A stretch of 64,000 nucleotides of DNA. It comes from Clostridium mobile. GTDB taxonomy: Bacteria > Bacillota > Clostridia > Clostridiales > Clostridiaceae. A program made the position numbers and the translations under genes. Shown piece after piece: positions 55,520 through 63,881 of the stretch; position 1 is the first letter of the stretch; each line of letters starts with the position of its first letter. The stretch covers positions 701,223-765,222 of the forward strand of contig NZ_JAHLQF010000003.1 in NCBI RefSeq assembly GCF_018918285.1, in the 5' to 3' direction. Below the pieces are notes generated by a model. That model saw only the letters and a program-made list of their open reading frames with translations. It did not search any database and was not told the DNA's origin.

Positions 55520-55879
55520 TTATTCATCACAACAGTTTTCATTCATACCTTGAATATGACCTATAGGAACTGTAAACATTAAACCTACACCAGGTTTTGA
55601 AATATCTCCAACTACGTCATTAACTGCTTGCATAGCTTTTATTACAAGTTCTTCACTTTGAATAACAGTAAAGATTGTTTTATTATAAGGTCTAGAACTA
55701 TCTAGAAAGCTTTTTAATGATCTAAAAAGAGGTATGTCTCTATTTTCGCGATGAACTATGGCGCTACCCATCCCTTGGCTATCCAAGATAGTTGCACCTT
55801 TTACACCAATATCTAAAAAAGTAGACAGAATATCATCTAAGTAGTCAACTTCATTGAGAACTAGAAATAATGCATACAT
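55520..55879 (-). CDS. PII-like small signalling protein linked to a cation antiporter
   Basis: A 119-residue protein starting MYALFLVLNEVDYLDDIL, with GVKGATILDSQGMGSAI (about 25-41), DGSRPYNKTIF-type sequence SSRPYNKTIFTVIQ (about 62-75) and a C-terminal GVGLMFTVPIGHIQG. The alternating strands and helices and the glycine-rich T-loop-like turn fit the PII-like superfamily, which binds nucleotides and regulates transporters. In-frame ATGs at 55909 and 55897 precede GGTGAT, so ATG 55879 is preferred. It follows the Kef-type antiporter by about 90 bp, suggesting it regulates that protein. Confidence 0.8.
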   Translation of the reverse strand: MYALFLVLNEVDYLDDILSTFLDIGVKGATILDSQGMGSAIVHRENRDIPLFRSLKSFLDSSRPYNKTIFTVIQSEELVIKAMQAVNDVVGDISKPGVGLMFTVPIGHIQGMNENCCDE

Positions 55880-55969
55880 TGTATCACCAACTTTCATAAT
55901 ATAAATCATATAATTACTTACCTAAATTATATACAATGAAGTATCTTTTTCCAATGACTTTTATTGTTT

Positions 55970-57166
55970 TTAACAGGCTTGACCTGCAACTTTCTTTAAG
56001 CCGTTTACCTCTCCAGCTTTTTCTATGGCTATCTTTGCTAGGATAGGCCCTGAAATTTCATAAACTAATACACTAAAGAGAATAACTGTAGTTATGGCTG
56101 CAGCAAATTGTGGTAATTCCTGTCTTACTATTATAGATAATCCTATGGAAACACCACCCTGTGGCAATAGACTAAGTCCTAAATATTTAACCACCGCATC
56201 ATCTGCATTTACGGATTTTGCTCCTAGGAAAGCTCCGAGCATCTTTCCAATTGCTCTAGCTATAATGTATCCCACACCTAAAGCTCCAACTTGAGCTAGA
56301 ACGCTTAGATTTAAATCTGCTCCTGCTAAAGTAAAAAACATCAAATAAATGGGAGGAGTAAAATCTGTTATAAGTGTAAATACACGATTTGAGTTGTGCA
56401 TTAAATTTACAAGGGTTGCACCAAGCATCATACAAGTTAAAAGAGGAGACAATTTTAATAAGTTAGCCAGTCCAGTGCTAACAGCAATTACAGCCAATAT
56501 AATTGACAATAGTTCCTCTTTACTCTTCGATTTGTTAGCTAAAAATGTAAGTACAACTCCTAATAAAAATCCTAATAAAAGAGAGCCAAAAATTTCTATA
56601 ATTGGTGCGCTAATCATCTGTAAAAAAGAATGGCTTGTTGAACCAATAGATATTTTAGCTAATGACATAGCAAGTCCAAAGAGCATAATTCCTACAGCAT
56701 CATCAATGGCAACAACGGGTAAAATAGTTCTTGTAAGAGGTCCATGAGCTTTATATTGTTTAATCACCATCATTGTTGCAGCAGGAGCTGTGGCTGCGGA
56801 CATAGAGGCTATTACAATACTAAATGGAAAGGACTGATTAAATACATAATAAGTTACTAAAAATACTAATATTACAGCGCCAATGGCTTCTGCCAGTGTG
56901 ATTATAAGAATACTTTTACCTACTTTTAACATGTCCTTTAATAAAAATTCACTACCTATGCTAAAAGCAATGGCCGCTAATGCTACTTCATTGACAATTG
57001 AAAAGCTTGGCATGTCTTGTTCAGTAATTATTCCTAAAAAAGATACACCAATAAATAATCCAGCTACTAAATAACCTGTTACATTAGGAAGTTTAAAATG
57101 TTTAGCTACCCTTCCTCCTATAACACCAGCAAATAATAAAATACCAATTTTTAAGAGTAAATCCAA
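55970..57166 (-). CDS. Cation:proton antiporter (Kef-type, CPA2 family)
   Basis: A 398-residue membrane protein with about 12 helices and no C-terminal RCK nucleotide-binding domain. The CPA2 features include GGRVAKHFKLPNVTGYLVAG (about 18-37), SAATAPAATMMVIKQ (about 122-136) and PVVAIDDAVGIMLFG (about 149-163) with the ion-binding Asp pair. It exchanges K+ or Na+ for H+. The lack of an RCK domain fits regulation in trans by the PII-like protein downstream. Ribosome site AGGAGGG; long leader with hairpins. Confidence 0.9.
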   Translation of the reverse strand: MDLLLKIGILLFAGVIGGRVAKHFKLPNVTGYLVAGLFIGVSFLGIITEQDMPSFSIVNEVALAAIAFSIGSEFLLKDMLKVGKSILIITLAEAIGAVILVFLVTYYVFNQSFPFSIVIASMSAATAPAATMMVIKQYKAHGPLTRTILPVVAIDDAVGIMLFGLAMSLAKISIGSTSHSFLQMISAPIIEIFGSLLLGFLLGVVLTFLANKSKSKEELLSIILAVIAVSTGLANLLKLSPLLTCMMLGATLVNLMHNSNRVFTLITDFTPPIYLMFFTLAGADLNLSVLAQVGALGVGYIIARAIGKMLGAFLGAKSVNADDAVVKYLGLSLLPQGGVSIGLSIIVRQELPQFAAAITTVILFSVLVYEISGPILAKIAIEKAGEVNGLKKVAGQAC

Positions 57167-57230
57167 TGTGTATACCCTCCTATATAATATATTTATTTTA
57201 TGAATCTAAGCAAAATAATGATGACATAAG

Positions 57231-57366
57231 TTTAGGGGCTATATGCATATAACCCCTAAATTGTATTCTTATTAAAAGAATAAATATATTCCCTTTAACT
57301 TCCTCTCTGGCTTTAGAGGAAATGAGAGCATAAAAAAAGAACTTCTTATAAATATTTTAGGAGTTC
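57231..57366 (-). other. Structured leader with several hairpins upstream of the Kef-type antiporter
   Basis: On the minus strand, in order: hairpin 57339-57366 (GAACTCCT/AGAAGTTC) followed by seven T; hairpin TTCCTCT/AGAGGAA (57300-57321); and hairpin TTTAGGGG/CCCCTAAA with TATATGCATATA core (57231-57260). Together they lie 65 to 200 nt before the start codon. I cannot match them to a known riboswitch class. Confidence 0.5.
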
Positions 57367-57589
57367 CTGTTTTTATACAAGCTCTAATTTATATGTTTTT
57401 AATTAAAAACTCATAATCGGAATATAACAGACTTTTGGGTAAATACAACTAATTGATTTATATTGCTTAGATTCCAATAATATGCAAATATTTCTTTAAT
57501 TGAGTTGTACAACCATATTATATACTATATAGATAAAAAATTCAAATTTCCCAAGAGGTAAAGCTTAATCTATGATTGCTCTAAGGAAT

Positions 57590-57640
57590 AGGAGAACTTT
57601 ATAAGTTTTTATTGAAGCCAACTAGCATCTAAGAATCTAA
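57590..57640 (+). repeat. Degenerate fragment of repeat type A
   Basis: AGAACTTTATAAGTTTTTATTG, broken by changes, then AAGC-AACTAGCAT resembles the 3' arm of repeat A (TAGAAGTTCTTATTGAAGCG, AATCAGCATAAG). Much decayed; a chance match is possible. Confidence 0.35.
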
Positions 57641-57701
57641 AGAACTAAACATCTAACTAAATTTGTATTTTTATAAAAAATATGATATTATTAATCAATA
57701 A

Positions 57702-57789
57702 AGTTGAGATATGGTGATGGAGTTCACCTTAACTGCTGTGAAGCTAATGACTCCTACAGGTAATGTTTTTATTCCTGTAGGAGTTTTTT
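57702..57789 (+). ncRNA. Fluoride riboswitch (crcB class) with terminator platform
   Basis: GGTGATGGAGTTCACC (57713-57728), then TTAACTGCTGTGAAGCTAATG, read with the next block as the crcB aptamer. The pseudoknot GGAGT (57719-57723) with ACTCC (57750-57754) is intact. ACTCCTACAGG (57750-57760) can instead pair with CCTGTAGGAGT (57774-57784) before a T6 run, giving an intrinsic terminator. Fluoride binding should therefore turn the antiporter on. Confidence 0.88.
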
Positions 57790-57824
57790 GTATTTCCAGG
57801 GAAATTTAATTAGGAGGGACAACT

Positions 57825-59018
57825 ATGGCTACAAGCTTAGCGATTATTATTTTATTAGGATTACTTGCAAATGCTCTTTTTGAAAAGCTTAAGATGCCTG
57901 GGTTACTGGGTATGCTTATTTTAGGAGTTATTATAGGGCCCTATGGGTTTAAATTAATTGGAGCAGATATAATGAATGTGTCTGATGATCTTCGTAAAAT
58001 TGCTCTAATCATAATACTATTGAGAGCAGGATTTGGAATAAGTAGAGATGATTTAAGAAAGGTTGGGAAAACGGCAATTAAAATCAGTTGCATTCCAGGT
58101 TTAATAGAAGGATTTTTTATTGCTTTTGCGTCAACAAAACTTTTAGGATTTTCCTTTATACAAGGAGGCATACTAGGGTTTATTATTGCAGCAGTATCTC
58201 CAGCAGTAGTAGTACCTCAAATGATTAATTTTATAGAAAATGGCATAGGGACAAATAAAGGCATACCAACCTTAATATTAGCAGGTGCTTCAATTGATGA
58301 TGTATTTGCAATCACAATATTTAGCACATTTTTGGGATTATATAGTGGTAATCATGTTAACATAGGAGTAAAAATTTTAGGTATTCCTATTTCAATTATT
58401 TTAGGAGTTGTATCTGGGATTATTATTGGATTTATCCTCATATGGATATTTAAAAAATATCATATAAGAGATACAAAAAAAGTATTGCTTATACTAGGTT
58501 CTTCTATATTGCTCACAACATTAGAAAGCCTACTAAAAAATAAGGTGGAAATAGCGGGACTTTTAGGAGTAATGACTATTGGATTTATAATACTTGAAAA
58601 GATGCCTAATGTAGGAAAGCGATTGGCAATGAAATTTAATAAAATTTGGGTTTTTGCAGAGATATTACTTTTTGTATTAGTAGGTGCTCAAGTAAATATA
58701 AAAGTAGCACTTGAGGCTGGAGGAATGGGTATTATTGTTATATTAATTGGACTCTTAGGAAGAAGTATAGGTGTTATAATTTCTGTATTAGGTACAGAAT
58801 TAAATTGGAAAGAGAGATTTTTTTGTGTGATTTCATATATTCCTAAAGCTACTGTTCAAGCAGCAATGGGGGCCATACCTCTATCTTTAGGAGTAGAGTC
58901 AGGAGAGGTAATATTAGCAGTGGCGGTTTTATCTATTTTAATAACAGCACCCTTGGGGGCAATTGCAATAAAACTATCTGCAATGAAACTTTTAGAAACT
59001 GATATCACAAAGTTATAG
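57825..59018 (+). CDS. Cation:proton antiporter under fluoride riboswitch control
   Basis: A 397-residue protein with about 12 helices of the Na+/H+ exchanger fold: FEKLKMPGLLGMLILGVIIGP (about 19-39), RAGFGISRDDLRKVG, AAVSPAVVVPQMI (about 122-134) and GASIDDVFAITIFSTFLG (about 153-170) with the ion-site Asp pair. No cytoplasmic regulatory domain. The fluoride riboswitch implies a role in fluoride stress, perhaps by adjusting pH or ions; some fluoride regulons contain sodium/proton antiporters. Confidence 0.9.
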   Translation: MATSLAIIILLGLLANALFEKLKMPGLLGMLILGVIIGPYGFKLIGADIMNVSDDLRKIALIIILLRAGFGISRDDLRKVGKTAIKISCIPGLIEGFFIAFASTKLLGFSFIQGGILGFIIAAVSPAVVVPQMINFIENGIGTNKGIPTLILAGASIDDVFAITIFSTFLGLYSGNHVNIGVKILGIPISIILGVVSGIIIGFILIWIFKKYHIRDTKKVLLILGSSILLTTLESLLKNKVEIAGLLGVMTIGFIILEKMPNVGKRLAMKFNKIWVFAEILLFVLVGAQVNIKVALEAGGMGIIVILIGLLGRSIGVIISVLGTELNWKERFFCVISYIPKATVQAAMGAIPLSLGVESGEVILAVAVLSILITAPLGAIAIKLSAMKLLETDITKL

Positions 59019-59264
59019 TATGAAAATTTTATGTGATATTTTATCGAAAAATATATAAGTAATGAATTTCAAATAAATGCTTATACCTTGAAACTTTAAT
59101 AATCTAGAAATATAATTATGATAGACTAAGTATCAACTATTGTATTTACTATTGCTATAACTATGGTAAATATGATAATTTTAAATTCTGAATATAGTGA
59201 TTTATATCCTTGGTCAGCAACACTAGTTATAGCAAAAAATAATAAATTTAGAAAAGGTGATTAT

Positions 59265-60113
59265 ATGGAAACAATATCTTTGATAATAAAATCTATAATA
59301 CTAGGAATCGTGGAAGGTATAACAGAATTCTTACCAGTATCTTCAACAGGACATATTGTTATTTTTCAAAATTTAATGGGGTTTAAAGGAATAACTCCAA
59401 ATTATGTTGAGCTGTATACATATGTTATACAGCTTGGAGCAATACTTGCTGTAGTTATACTTTATTGGAAAAAGATAAAAGATACTCTTGTAAATTTCTT
59501 TCCGAAAAAAGTTGGATATGAGAAATCAGGATTTAAATTTTGGTTTATGATATTTATTGCTTGTATTCCTGGGGGTATTTTAGGAGTACTATTAGATGAT
59601 TTAGCTGATAAGTACTTATTCACACCAATATCTGTAGCTATAACTTTGTTTTTAGGCGGTATATGGATGATATATGCTGAAAAGAAATTTAGAAATAATA
59701 GTTCAAAAGAACAAGAATTAAATGTTACAGTGAAACAAGCATGGATAATCGGATTATTTCAATGTCTAGCTATAATTCCAGGGATGTCACGTTCAGCTTC
59801 AACAATTATAGGGGGATGGGTATCAGGACTTTCTACTGTTGCAGCTGCTGAATTTTCATTCTTCTTAGCAATCCCAGTAATGGTTGGAATGAGCTTTTTA
59901 AAGTTTTTGAAGGTTGGTGGTTTATTTATTCTTACATCACAAGAAATAATTTCTCTTGTTGTTGGCTTTTTAGTTTCATTTATAGTAGCTTTAATAGTAA
60001 TTAATAAGTTTATTTCATATTTAAAGAAAAAACCAATGAAAATATTTGCAATATATAGAATGATATTCGCAGTTATAGTTTTGTTAGCTGGAACTATGGG
60101 AGTATTTTATTAA
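59265..60113 (+). CDS. uppP: Undecaprenyl-diphosphate phosphatase
   Basis: A 282-residue BacA/UppP membrane enzyme that recycles undecaprenyl pyrophosphate to the monophosphate carrier for wall synthesis and gives bacitracin tolerance. The catalytic motifs EGITEFLPVSSTGH (about 17-30) and PGMSRSAST (about 167-175) are intact. The frame is open 34 codons upstream (ATG 59163), but AAAGGTGAT just before ATG 59265 fits METISLIIKS, the usual start. The preceding 245 bp holds nothing else I can support. Confidence 0.95.
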   Translation: METISLIIKSIILGIVEGITEFLPVSSTGHIVIFQNLMGFKGITPNYVELYTYVIQLGAILAVVILYWKKIKDTLVNFFPKKVGYEKSGFKFWFMIFIACIPGGILGVLLDDLADKYLFTPISVAITLFLGGIWMIYAEKKFRNNSSKEQELNVTVKQAWIIGLFQCLAIIPGMSRSASTIIGGWVSGLSTVAAAEFSFFLAIPVMVGMSFLKFLKVGGLFILTSQEIISLVVGFLVSFIVALIVINKFISYLKKKPMKIFAIYRMIFAVIVLLAGTMGVFY

Positions 60114-60255
60114 AAAGATTCTAAAACAATTTTTCATTGAATAGAATGGAAAGGACATAAGAATATAACTTTATTTGCCATTTGAATGTCAATTGAATGG
60201 AAGTTTGCTCATAGAATATAGATAAAGGGAATTAATAATAAAGAAAGGCGTATTT

Positions 60256-60843
60256 ATGAGTGATGTTAATGAGTATTATATCGATTTAGATGAAAGAGCG
60301 GAAAAGATGCTAAGAGAAGGGGAATTTTTAGGAAAGGGAAACAACGGTGTAGTATATCTACTTCCAGAGAATAGAGTGATTAAGATTTTTAAAGAAAAAA
60401 GGATATGCAAAAGGGAATATAGTATTTTAGCGAGAACAGAAGGCAGTGAATATTTCCCTAATGTATACAGCAACGGAACATATTATATTGTAAGAGACTA
60501 TGTAGGGGGAGAACGTTTAGATAAGTATATAAAGAAGAATGGATTAGATAAGGAAGTAGCATGCAAGGTTATTGAACTTATGAAGGAATTTCAAAGGCTT
60601 AATTTTACTAAACTTGATATAAGATGTAAAGATTTATACATTACAGAGGAACTTTCTTTAATGGTAATAGATCCTAGAAATAATTATTCTAAAGATCGCA
60701 CCTATCCTAGACATTTGATGAAAGGGCTAAATAAATTAGGGGTATTAGAAAAGTTTTTAGAAGTAGTTAAGGATGAGTATGATGAGTTCTATGACGAATG
60801 GAACTCAAAGATGAAAAGATATTTAGAAACGGGTATTAAGTAG
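60256..60843 (+). CDS. Small protein-kinase-like protein
   Basis: A 195-residue protein with kinase-like landmarks: glycine loop GKGNNGVVY (26-34), ATP-lysine in VIKIF (K43), a Glu in KREYSIL (E54), LDIRCKDLYIT around D121 in place of the HRD loop, and VIDPRN (D139) in place of DFG. The C lobe is very short. It may be a minimal kinase of the RIO/lipopolysaccharide-kinase type or an inactive relative. It has an AAAGG site and its own terminator. Substrate unknown. Confidence 0.75.
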   Translation: MSDVNEYYIDLDERAEKMLREGEFLGKGNNGVVYLLPENRVIKIFKEKRICKREYSILARTEGSEYFPNVYSNGTYYIVRDYVGGERLDKYIKKNGLDKEVACKVIELMKEFQRLNFTKLDIRCKDLYITEELSLMVIDPRNNYSKDRTYPRHLMKGLNKLGVLEKFLEVVKDEYDEFYDEWNSKMKRYLETGIK

Positions 60844-60851
60844 GTATTATA

Positions 60852-60906
60852 AATTGGCGTACTAATATCTTGTGCTAGTCGTAGATATAGTATGCCAATT
60901 ATTTTT
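60852..60906 (+). terminator. Intrinsic terminator
   Basis: AATTGGCGTACTAATATCT pairs with AGATATAGTATGCCAATT (one bulge, one G-T), followed by ATTTTTATTT. Confidence 0.85.
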
Positions 60907-60930
60907 ATTTCCATTATATTAATACAAACT

Positions 60931-60987
60931 AATAATAATTATTATTTAATAATCATTATTGACTAAGCATAAAACATATGATATTAT
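60931..60987 (+). promoter_or_regulatory. Promoter and PerR-like box of rubrerythrin
   Basis: TTGACT (60959-60964) and TATTAT (60982-60987) are spaced 17 bp. AATAATCATTATT (60948-60960) is a perfect palindrome overlapping the -35 and close to the PerR consensus TTATAATNATTATAA; a second palindrome AATAATAATTATTATT lies at 60931-60946. Confidence 0.6.
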
Positions 60988-61086
60988 ATATTTAGAAGCT
61001 TGAAATTGATAATAATAAATATCCGATTAATAAGTATTTAAAGCTTTTGCTTAATGAGTATATAAATTAATTAAGGGGGTTTTTTT

Positions 61087-61674
61087 ATGAAATCATTAAA
61101 AGGAACAAGAACTGCTGAAAATTTATTAAAAGCATTTGCAGGTGAATCACAGGCAAGAAATAGGTACACATATTATGCTAGCGTTGCTAAAAAACAAGGA
61201 TTTGTACAGATTGCCAACATATTCATCGAAACAGCTGAACAGGAAAGAGAGCATGCGAAAAGATTTTATAAATTCTTAAAGGATGATTATAAAGACGAGG
61301 CAATAGAAATCACTGCTAAATATCCAGTATCACTACATGATAATACTGCAGACAATTTAAAGGCGGCGGCAATGGGAGAAAATGAAGAATGGACAGAATT
61401 ATATCCAGAGTTTGCAAGGATAGCAAGAGAAGAAGGATTTACAGAAGTAGCCGTAGCATTTGAAATGATATCAAAGGTTGAAAAAGAACATGAAGAAAGA
61501 TATTTAAAATTATTAGAAAATGTTAAAAATGGCCAAGTGTTTGAAAAGGATGAAAAAGTTCTTTGGAAATGTACTAATTGCGGATTTATATATGAAGGAA
61601 CATCTGCTCCAGACAAATGTCCAGCATGTGTACACCCAAGAGACTATTTTGAATTAGCTAGTAAAAACTATTAA
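61087..61674 (+). CDS. rbr: Rubrerythrin
   Basis: A 195-residue peroxide-reducing iron protein. The N-terminal four-helix domain has the diiron ligands in FAGESQARNRYTYYA (about 17-31), ETAEQEREHAKRF (about 48-60) and EEGFTEVAVAFEMISKVEKEHEERY; the C-terminal rubredoxin-like domain has CTNCGFIYEG and CPACVHP (about 158-184) binding one Fe. It protects strict anaerobes from peroxide. PerR-like operator upstream supports oxidative-stress control. Confidence 0.96.
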   Translation: MKSLKGTRTAENLLKAFAGESQARNRYTYYASVAKKQGFVQIANIFIETAEQEREHAKRFYKFLKDDYKDEAIEITAKYPVSLHDNTADNLKAAAMGENEEWTELYPEFARIAREEGFTEVAVAFEMISKVEKEHEERYLKLLENVKNGQVFEKDEKVLWKCTNCGFIYEGTSAPDKCPACVHPRDYFELASKNY

Positions 61675-61723
61675 TTTAATCTTTAGTTTTAAAATGTAAA
61701 ATAAATAACAAAAAACTTTATAT

Positions 61724-61766
61724 AAAACTCTGTATGCTTATTTTATAAGGTGTACAGAGTTTTATT
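61724..61766 (+). terminator. Terminator of rubrerythrin gene
   Basis: AAAACTCTGTA (61724-61734) and TACAGAGTTTT (61753-61763) are a perfect 11-bp inverted repeat ending in T residues. Confidence 0.88.
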
Positions 61767-61916
61767 ATGTTATTTTTTATTTCATGTGAACTAATTTTAT
61801 ATAGAAAATAATCTTATTAAAATATAATAAGGAATATATTATAATAAAGTTGTGACAAATAGAAAGCTTTGGAAAATTGCTGTGATTCATTTAAAATATA
61901 ATTCTGGAGAATAGAT

Positions 61917-63035
61917 ATGAATAGAAAAAATGTATATATAATTAAATTTATAATTTTATTGTTAAATATAATATACGCTGTATCTATGATGGAGGAAGCT
62001 CACCTTCCATATTTTATAATAGTTATTTTGTTGATTTTGTTTAATATGCAGCTAAGGATGATGTATTTTAAAGAAAAAATCTATGTCTTTTCCATTCTTT
62101 TAGATTTAGTTCTAATCTACACTCTTTTTAATAATTTTAAGGGGATTACATATATTTTTATATATAGCACTCTTATAGAAGGAATAAGTTATTCTAAAAA
62201 ATACGCTAATGGTATTATAACTCTCACTTTTATCATGCTTATTTATTTAATTAAGGATTTTTCTATAGAAGTTATATTAATAAATTTACTTATCTATAGT
62301 CTATGTGTTTTACAAACTTTTAGCATAAATAAATTGAAGGATGAAACACGTGAGTTGGAGTATTTATATGACGATGTTAGAAGGTACAGTTATGAAGTGG
62401 AGAAAACTAAAAAACAATTGGAGCAATATTCTCATAGAGTAAGACATTTAACTCAATTAGAAGAAAGAAATAGAATATCTGAAGAAATTCATGACACCAT
62501 AGGACATAGATTGACTGCACTACTTATACAACTTCAAGCAGGAGTAAGTATAATAGATTTAGATGAAAAAAAGTCAAAGGAACTTTTAAAATCTTCAGTG
62601 GAAAATCTAAGAGAAACTATAGATATACTAAGATATACTGTTAAAGATATGAAAAATATCAAATTAGAAAATATAGTGGATTCCATTAAAGATTTGACAA
62701 AAAAGTTTACCCTGGACACAGGAATTAACATAGATTTCATATCAAAGGGAGAGATAATAAATTTAAATGGTGAAATTAAATTGACTCTTTATAAAAATAT
62801 TCAAGAGTGTATAACAAATGCAGTAAAGCATGGAGGCGCTAAGAATATAAACATTGAACTCATATTCAAAGAAAAGAAAGTTTGTCTTAAGATAAGTGAT
62901 GATGGGAGTGGATGTACAAGCTTTCAAAAAGGCATGGGAATTATTAATATGGAAGAAAGATTAAAGGGAATAGGTGGAGAATTGAAAATATATAATTTTA
63001 ATGGATTTATTGTGGAAAGCATAATTCCACTTTAA
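61917..63035 (+). CDS. Sensor histidine kinase (second DesK-like kinase)
   Basis: A 372-residue kinase, paralogous to the one at 7593: N-terminal membrane domain with about five helices (1-140), coiled coil (about 140-180), phospho-acceptor block QLEERNRISEEIHDTIGHRL (about 180-199), N box NIQECITNAVKHGG and glycine motifs ISDDGSG and GMGIINMEERL. It is 17 bp before its response regulator gene. As with the first pair, there is no extracellular sensor domain. Confidence 0.92.
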   Translation: MNRKNVYIIKFIILLLNIIYAVSMMEEAHLPYFIIVILLILFNMQLRMMYFKEKIYVFSILLDLVLIYTLFNNFKGITYIFIYSTLIEGISYSKKYANGIITLTFIMLIYLIKDFSIEVILINLLIYSLCVLQTFSINKLKDETRELEYLYDDVRRYSYEVEKTKKQLEQYSHRVRHLTQLEERNRISEEIHDTIGHRLTALLIQLQAGVSIIDLDEKKSKELLKSSVENLRETIDILRYTVKDMKNIKLENIVDSIKDLTKKFTLDTGINIDFISKGEIINLNGEIKLTLYKNIQECITNAVKHGGAKNINIELIFKEKKVCLKISDDGSGCTSFQKGMGIINMEERLKGIGGELKIYNFNGFIVESIIPL

Positions 63036-63052
63036 TTAGGAGGGGACAGAAA

Positions 63053-63685
63053 ATGAGTATAAAAGTGGTTATAGCAGATGACGACATAATGGTGAGAGAA
63101 GGCATGAAAATAATATTGTCTCTAGATGAAGAGATTGAAGTTGTAGGTACATGCTCAAATGGAGATGAAGCCTTTAAATTCTGTCAGGGGAACTCTGTAG
63201 ATGTAATTTTAATGGATATTAGAATGCCAATATGTGACGGAGTATTAGGTACAAGAAAAATATGTGAGGCATTTCCAAAGATAAAAGTTTTGATACTTAC
63301 TACATTTAATGATGATGAATACATAGTAGAAGCATTGAAAAACGGAGCGTCAGGTTATTTGCTTAAAAATATTTTACCTGAAGAGGTAATTAAGGCAGTT
63401 AAAATAGTTAATGAAGGAAATATGCTCATTCATCCTAGCATAGCGGAAAAAGTACCTTATTTATTAAAAAGAGGGGATAAGAAGGACTTTTCCAAGTATA
63501 ATCTTCAAGAAGTTGAAATAGAAATAATGAAACTCATTTCTGAAGGATACTCAAATAAAGAAATATCAGAAAAAGTGTTTTTAAGCCAAGGTACTGTAAA
63601 AAATAAAATTACAGATATACTATCAAAATTAAATTTAAGGGATAGAACTCAAATAGCTATATTTTATCTTAAAGATGGAAAATGA
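63053..63685 (+). CDS. NarL/LuxR-family response regulator (second)
   Basis: A 210-residue regulator with receiver acidic residues IADDD, phospho-Asp in ILMDIRMP (about 55), Lys in GYLLKN (about 105) and a C-terminal LuxR helix-turn-helix (EGYSNKEISEKVFLSQGTVKNKI). It is similar along its length to the regulator at 8723. In the first locus an exporter follows; here a repeat fragment and an IS end follow, and its target genes are not visible. Confidence 0.93.
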   Translation: MSIKVVIADDDIMVREGMKIILSLDEEIEVVGTCSNGDEAFKFCQGNSVDVILMDIRMPICDGVLGTRKICEAFPKIKVLILTTFNDDEYIVEALKNGASGYLLKNILPEEVIKAVKIVNEGNMLIHPSIAEKVPYLLKRGDKKDFSKYNLQEVEIEIMKLISEGYSNKEISEKVFLSQGTVKNKITDILSKLNLRDRTQIAIFYLKDGK

Positions 63686-63766
63686 AAAATTGCAATTTTT
63701 CTTCATAGAATTCACTAGATGTTTGTAAAAGCATAGCTATATAATATAAAGAAGCTAAGAAATAAT

Positions 63767-63875
63767 TATTATTTCAACAAATAAAAAATGCTATATAATG
63801 TTTTTTATGCTATCTCACTGCAATAAGAACTTCTAAAATTTATTTTATAAAACTTCCTAATGCTGACAAACTCCT
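63767..63875 (-). repeat. Intergenic repeat type A, copy 3 (one half, opposite strand)
   Basis: The reverse complement matches the 3' half of copy 1: GAGTTTGTCAGCATTAGG, AAATAAATTTTAGAAGTTC, AGCATAA-AAACATTATATAGC and the terminal ATTTTTTATTTGTTG. Homology stops near 63875, close to the first base of the IS end, so the other half may have been displaced by the insertion. Confidence 0.8.
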
Positions 63876-63881
63876 TTTGGT

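Noticed and set aside
59163..59264. 34-codon upstream extension of uppP
   Set aside because: The extension is hydrophilic, unlike the family, and a good ribosome site lies before the inner ATG.
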